From Cornus controversa (Eukaryota; Streptophyta; Magnoliopsida; Cornales; Cornaceae): a stretch of 64,000 nt of DNA. Shown one piece after another: positions 60,801-64,000 of this stretch (positions are counted from its first letter, which is position 1; every line of letters starts with the position of its first letter). Under the pieces are notes generated by a model, which did not search any database, had not been told where the DNA came from, and was given only the letters and a program-made list of their open reading frames with translations. The stretch spans positions 120,035,033-120,099,032 of the forward strand of contig CM048845.1 in NCBI GenBank assembly GCA_026545225.1. Reading direction: 5' to 3'. Both the position numbers and the translations under genes were made by a program.

Positions 60801-63800
60801 ATGTAACAAAGATCATTTTAATTGATAACACGAGCTGAATCTGCCAATACCCATCTTTAACACACCCCACCACCCCCCCCCCCCCCCCCCCCCCCCCCAA
60901 CCCACCTACAAACCCCAAAAAAAAATCGTAATAAGACTTTGATTTTTTTCCCCCCTTTTTTTGGGGGAATTTCATGCCTTCACAATTGGAAACAGTTTGC
61001 TAGAAGTCTTCCAGTTGGTGTGACATGTCATTATTCTTGGGACCTAATCAAAGACATTTGAAAACATCATTTTGCGTTAATAATATAAATTCGTTGCGCA
61101 AAGCTACTCTAGTGTGACCATATCCACATATGATTCTTTGAATATAATTTTGAGTGTAATTTTATTTATTTATCGAGTAGGTACTCACTTAAAATGTGAA
61201 ATTCTAGGTGTGGTTTGCAAGGTTAAGATGCAGAATGCCTTAGACCATATTAGTTGGGAATTCTTGTTTTATGTGATGAGGGTGGGTTTTGGTACCTTGT
61301 GTTGGTGCATTGCTTATTTCTGTTTTTCTTCTTGATGGGTCATTCAGAGTTCTTTGCAGAATTCTCAGGTGATTCAGTGGGGCTAATTTTCTCTCTCACT
61401 TTGTATTTCATAGCCCAGTGGGCCTTTAGAAGCTTCTTGTGAGGAATAGGAATGGTGTCTGGTGGGATTGTGGGATGCTTCGCCACCTCAATCTCTGGCT
61501 CTTGTAACTCGTCTCTGATTTGTGCGACTCATCAAGTTACTTTTAAAAAAAATTTATATTTGCCATACGTTGTGTTTTGTACTTGTGATGTTGCTGCCCA
61601 AATCGAAAATTTTGACCCCTTTTTCACTTGCAGGTTTGGACCCTGTTTAGGACTCTCTTGTAGCCCAATATATAAGGGCGTTTAGGATTTGGACTGGGAT
61701 ATGAGAGAGCACTGAAACCTGCAAAAAAGAGAGTGAGAGTGAGAGATAGGGTTTGGGGGTCTGAAACTTGTAATCTCCTTGTTTTCGCATAGTGAGCACC
61801 GTGGACATAGAATTTATGCCGAACCATGTAAATCGCTATGTTTTGTGTGTGGTGCCTTTTTATTGTTCTATCAGTTTCTTGATTTGTTCTTGGTTCGTGG
61901 AGTTTGTTGTAACAGTACTTTTGTTATTTCAACAATTTCTTTTTTTCTTTGTGCATCCTATGTGTAAGATTAGTGGTCCTCCCTCAATTTTTCTTTCTGG
62001 TAGTTGTTAATTTGCTTTGATGCAAAATACTTATTCTTCCCATCTTTATGCGTAAATGATATGTTTATTATTTATCACCATTGGTTTGTACACTTCTTAA
62101 GGTAGATGTTGAAGAAGTTGCGTATATTGCCAAAGAGTTATGGCGTGGACGAAGTGCGAGAGATCAATCTACAAAAGATGTAGGGCGTGGAATGTGGCGT
62201 TCTATCAATGATTTAATGCTCGTGAGGTATGAATTGCTTTTGTACTGGTTACCTTTTACAATTAGGTATTCAAAAGTTCATTCGCTGAAGTAAAGCTTGG
62301 AAAATCATATAAGTTGCTTTATCTTTCTTATAGATAATTTTTTTAGCATTATCATCACTCCACACGTGGACTTAAATAGCTCCCGAATTCTAGTCTTGGC
62401 ATTTGGACACCAGCAAGAGATAATGAACTTTTCCTGTTAAAAACAGCCCATTGTTACTGAAACATAGTTCGCCCTCCTTTTTCTTTTTGGGTAAATTGAA
62501 CTTTCACACTCCAAATTAGTGGCTTGCACACCCTGCGTTATGAGTCACACTCCAAATTAGTGGGTCAGTTATACTTGCACACCCTGCATTATTGAGTCAG
62601 TTTCACTATCAGCCCCTGAACTTTAAAATGCATTAAAAAGAAATAAAAAGAATAAAATAAAAGAATGGAGAAGGTGTGAGTATGGCCATCGATAAAACCA
62701 ACCGACAGTTCCATGTGACAAGCACATTATTGTTAGAAGAGTTTAACTTGGCAGTTTCCTCACCGTTATTTCGATTTTTGACTGTGTCAAAGATTAATTA
62801 AGGCCAAATTAATCTTCTTCTTTATTTGGTAAGCTATCTGAGATTATATATGATTTTTTGGCCTTGTATAATTCTACTTCTCATATCCATCCTTCCTCTC
62901 TGCAAAATTTTATAGTGGATCTTTTAGAGAGGTTTCTCTGAGAATTTTTAGTGAGAAAGCGATTTATGAATTGAGAGGTTCTGTAGAAGAAAAAAAACTC
63001 TTAGAGAGACATTGATGATGAGTGGAAGAGAAATCTAGAAGAATTGACCAATAATAGAGAGAAAGTGAGAGAGAGTTGATAAATAAAATCGATAGTATGG
63101 AGTGGAAGTGATGATTTGTATAGTGCCAACAGCATGGAGATGGCAAATGCTTATTGCCAACTAGGGGCGTGAATCGATGGTGGATAATGAAAATGCTCGG
63201 AATCACGGGGAAACGAAGTAATTGCAACTTGGTATCATTGAAAGGCAGTGAGGACTTTCAACTGCAGATCTGACGTTGAAGGTGGTTACTCCTGTCATCG
63301 TTGCGAAATTTCTATTTTTTATTGCTTCCACACGGCAATACTTCTCAAGTCATATACTTTTCAAGTTTGTGTTTCCCTTTGGTTTGAAACCTTTCATAGT
63401 TTCTTCGTGGAACTTGTAAAACTCAGGACCCAGAACTTACTGTAAAAGACTACTATTTTTCAAAAATGGTAAAGAAACCCAAGTGCAAATAATTAAGTCT
63501 GGTCTTCTTGGTCTCCAGATTGATTTTAGTTTTGTTTATGAAAAATAACTGCTTAGATTATAGCAATTTATCAAATTAGCATTCTGAATGTTTCTGGTAT
63601 GATTTGTTAAATAGCATCACGTGTATATCTCATTGTATGTTACCAACTTACCATGGTTCCTGTGTCTTTTTAACAAATACAACTGTTTCTCTTTACAAAG
63701 TTTGATGTTTCCTTCATGTTGGATGTCATATCGAATTTTACTCATTTTATTTTGCCCATGGTAACTTTTCAGGTGGGACCAGGCAAAGCCAGCATCCGTG

Positions 63801-63830
63801 TCAAACTTAATCCTTCTTAGATTTAAAGAG
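45826..63830 (+). CDS. CsdL/TcdA-like tRNA threonylcarbamoyladenosine dehydratase, 3' end cut by window edge
   Basis: Ten exons are visible: 45826-45917, 46284-46327, 48826-48943, 52465-52612, 54412-54624, 55477-55611, 60132-60266, 60466-60681, 62102-62226 and 63773-63830. They give 428 in-frame codons. Residues 7-28 form a membrane segment. The E1-like ThiF domain follows: the ATP-binding loop GLGGVGSH (107-114), Asp131/Asp133 in VDFDQV, SLNRHAV with Arg142, and DCIDNIDTK (197-205). Next come ATGAGARADPTRI and IPVLGTIPAIFGQVMASYV. The family uses ATP to dehydrate t6A to cyclic ct6A at position 37 of ANN-decoding tRNAs. Yeast Tcd1/Tcd2 are anchored in the mitochondrial outer membrane (family knowledge), so the N-terminal segment suggests a similar anchor (inference). 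The last part of the C-terminus is outside the window. The exon 2-3 junction lies in a poorly conserved linker and is the least certain. Confidence 0.93.
46328..48825 (+). other. Intron 2 of the tRNA dehydratase gene
   Basis: A 2.5-kb intron. It holds a Lys-rich open stretch at 47502-47780 that I do not recognise, and several T-rich tracts. No clear repeat ends were found. Confidence 0.7.
48944..52464 (+). other. Intron 3 of the tRNA dehydratase gene
   Basis: A 3.5-kb intron. The part at about 50300-51180 is less AT-rich and has several short minus-strand open stretches, as a decayed transposon would, but I cannot name a domain. A GTTTTT pentamer/hexamer repeat lies at about 51466-51491. Confidence 0.65.
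54059..54318 (+). repeat. Local tandem duplication in intron 4
   Basis: Copy 1 (54059-54173) and copy 2 (54176-54318) are nearly identical. Both contain CTGAGGAAATAAAATATCTA and GGATTGCCTGTAATATCAGT. Copy 2 has about 8 extra AT-rich bases and about 20 extra bases near 54236-54256. The array ends about 90 bp before the exon 5 acceptor. Confidence 0.92.
56950..58330. repeat. Degenerate repeat array split by a MITE
   Basis: Motifs such as CACAGTGC, CATAATGCA, ACATCGCAAT and GATTACAATACAATG recur about every 60-75 bp on both sides of the MITE at 57133-57954. The units are too diverged to fix a consensus by eye. Confidence 0.55.
57133..57954. mobile_element. MITE with ATAGTT termini and GC-rich ends, probable 9-bp TSD
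   Basis: The left end ATAGTTGTCAGAGGC and the reverse complement of the right end, ATAGTTATTAAAGGCTC, are inverted repeats. About 150 bp at each end is rich in GCGCCTC/GAGGCGC motifs. The flanks GTCATCAGC (57124-57132) and GTCATCGGG (57955-57963) match at seven of nine positions. The TSD length suggests a Mutator-type origin. The centre is T-rich with no coding capacity. Confidence 0.72.
60682..62101 (+). other. Intron 8 of the tRNA dehydratase gene with a long C tract
   Basis: A 1.4-kb intron. Apart from the C homopolymer at 60873-60898 and T-rich tracts, I see nothing distinct in it. Confidence 0.75.
60873..60898. repeat. C26 homopolymer
   Basis: Twenty-six consecutive C, bordered by CACCCCACCA on the left and AACCCACC on the right, about 190 bp after exon 8. 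Confidence 0.9.
62227..63772 (+). other. Intron 9 of the tRNA dehydratase gene
   Basis: A 1.5-kb intron. At about 62500-62600 the motif CACACTCCAAATTAGTGG occurs twice and GCACACCCTGC occurs twice, a short local duplication. No gene is seen inside. Confidence 0.7.
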
Positions 63831-64000
63831 GTACTTCCTATTAATTGAATTCATTTGTATAGAATGATCATTACTTAGTGTCCTGTCAATGTGGGATGCA
63901 AGGAGGGTGAACTGGGGTAGAGAGTTAATACATTGGTAGTATTAGCACAAAACTGCTTTTAAGCCATCATGTGTTCTCATGCTTGATGGGTTGAGTTTTA
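63831..64000 (+). other. Start of intron 10, cut by the window edge
   Basis: Donor GTACTT at 63831. The rest of the window is intronic, and the final coding part of the gene lies beyond. Confidence 0.8.

Overview
This is a window of a eudicot plant nuclear genome. It is AT-rich, contains long (AT)n tracts and MITEs, and its genes have GT-AG introns. It carries five recognisable protein-coding genes. From the left these are: the 5' part of a GEX1 karyogamy gene (minus strand, cut by the left edge); a complete TMK-type LRR receptor kinase (plus); an intronless U-box E3 ligase of the PUB20/21 type (plus); a PHD-finger protein of the MALE MEIOCYTE DEATH 1 type (minus, convergent with the U-box gene); and the first ten exons of a nuclear CsdL/TcdA-like tRNA t6A dehydratase gene (plus, running off the right edge). 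Splice sites were placed by hand; every junction keeps the frame and uses GT-AG.

Between the MMD1-type gene and the right-hand part lies a pair of small tandem genes (34755-34976 and 36310-36522). They encode 73- and 70-residue proteins that I cannot assign to a named family. Both have a short hydrophobic N-terminus with a shared PLFDCVLG block, a variable middle, and a nearly invariant C-terminal tail ending HFRQLQHIRGA. In the tail the nucleotide differences are mostly synonymous, which suggests selection on the peptide. This is the best candidate for something undescribed.

The rest is mostly transposable elements, many with ends precise enough to give target-site duplications (TSDs). From 4 to 18.5 kb there is an hAT element in a possible LTR remnant (6389-7784), a long decayed hAT element (8587-12898) with a Mutator-like element inside it (10108-11726), a short LTR element with an initiator-Met-type primer site (13045-14516), and a gag-only Ty3/Gypsy-like element with 367-bp LTRs and an internal tandem array (14617-18469). 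A second member of the same Mutator-like family sits at 37753-39459. From 42.9 to 45.7 kb hAT and PIF/Harbinger MITEs are nested so that their order of insertion can be read, ending just upstream of the tRNA dehydratase gene.

The tRNA dehydratase gene covers more than 18 kb for about 1.3 kb of visible coding sequence. Its introns (up to 4.5 kb) hold a MITE, a local tandem duplication, a degenerate repeat array and a 26-base C tract. I see no operon-like functional cluster. GEX1 and MMD1 both act in reproduction, but they are separated by unrelated genes. No rRNA, CRISPR or convincing tRNA gene was found.
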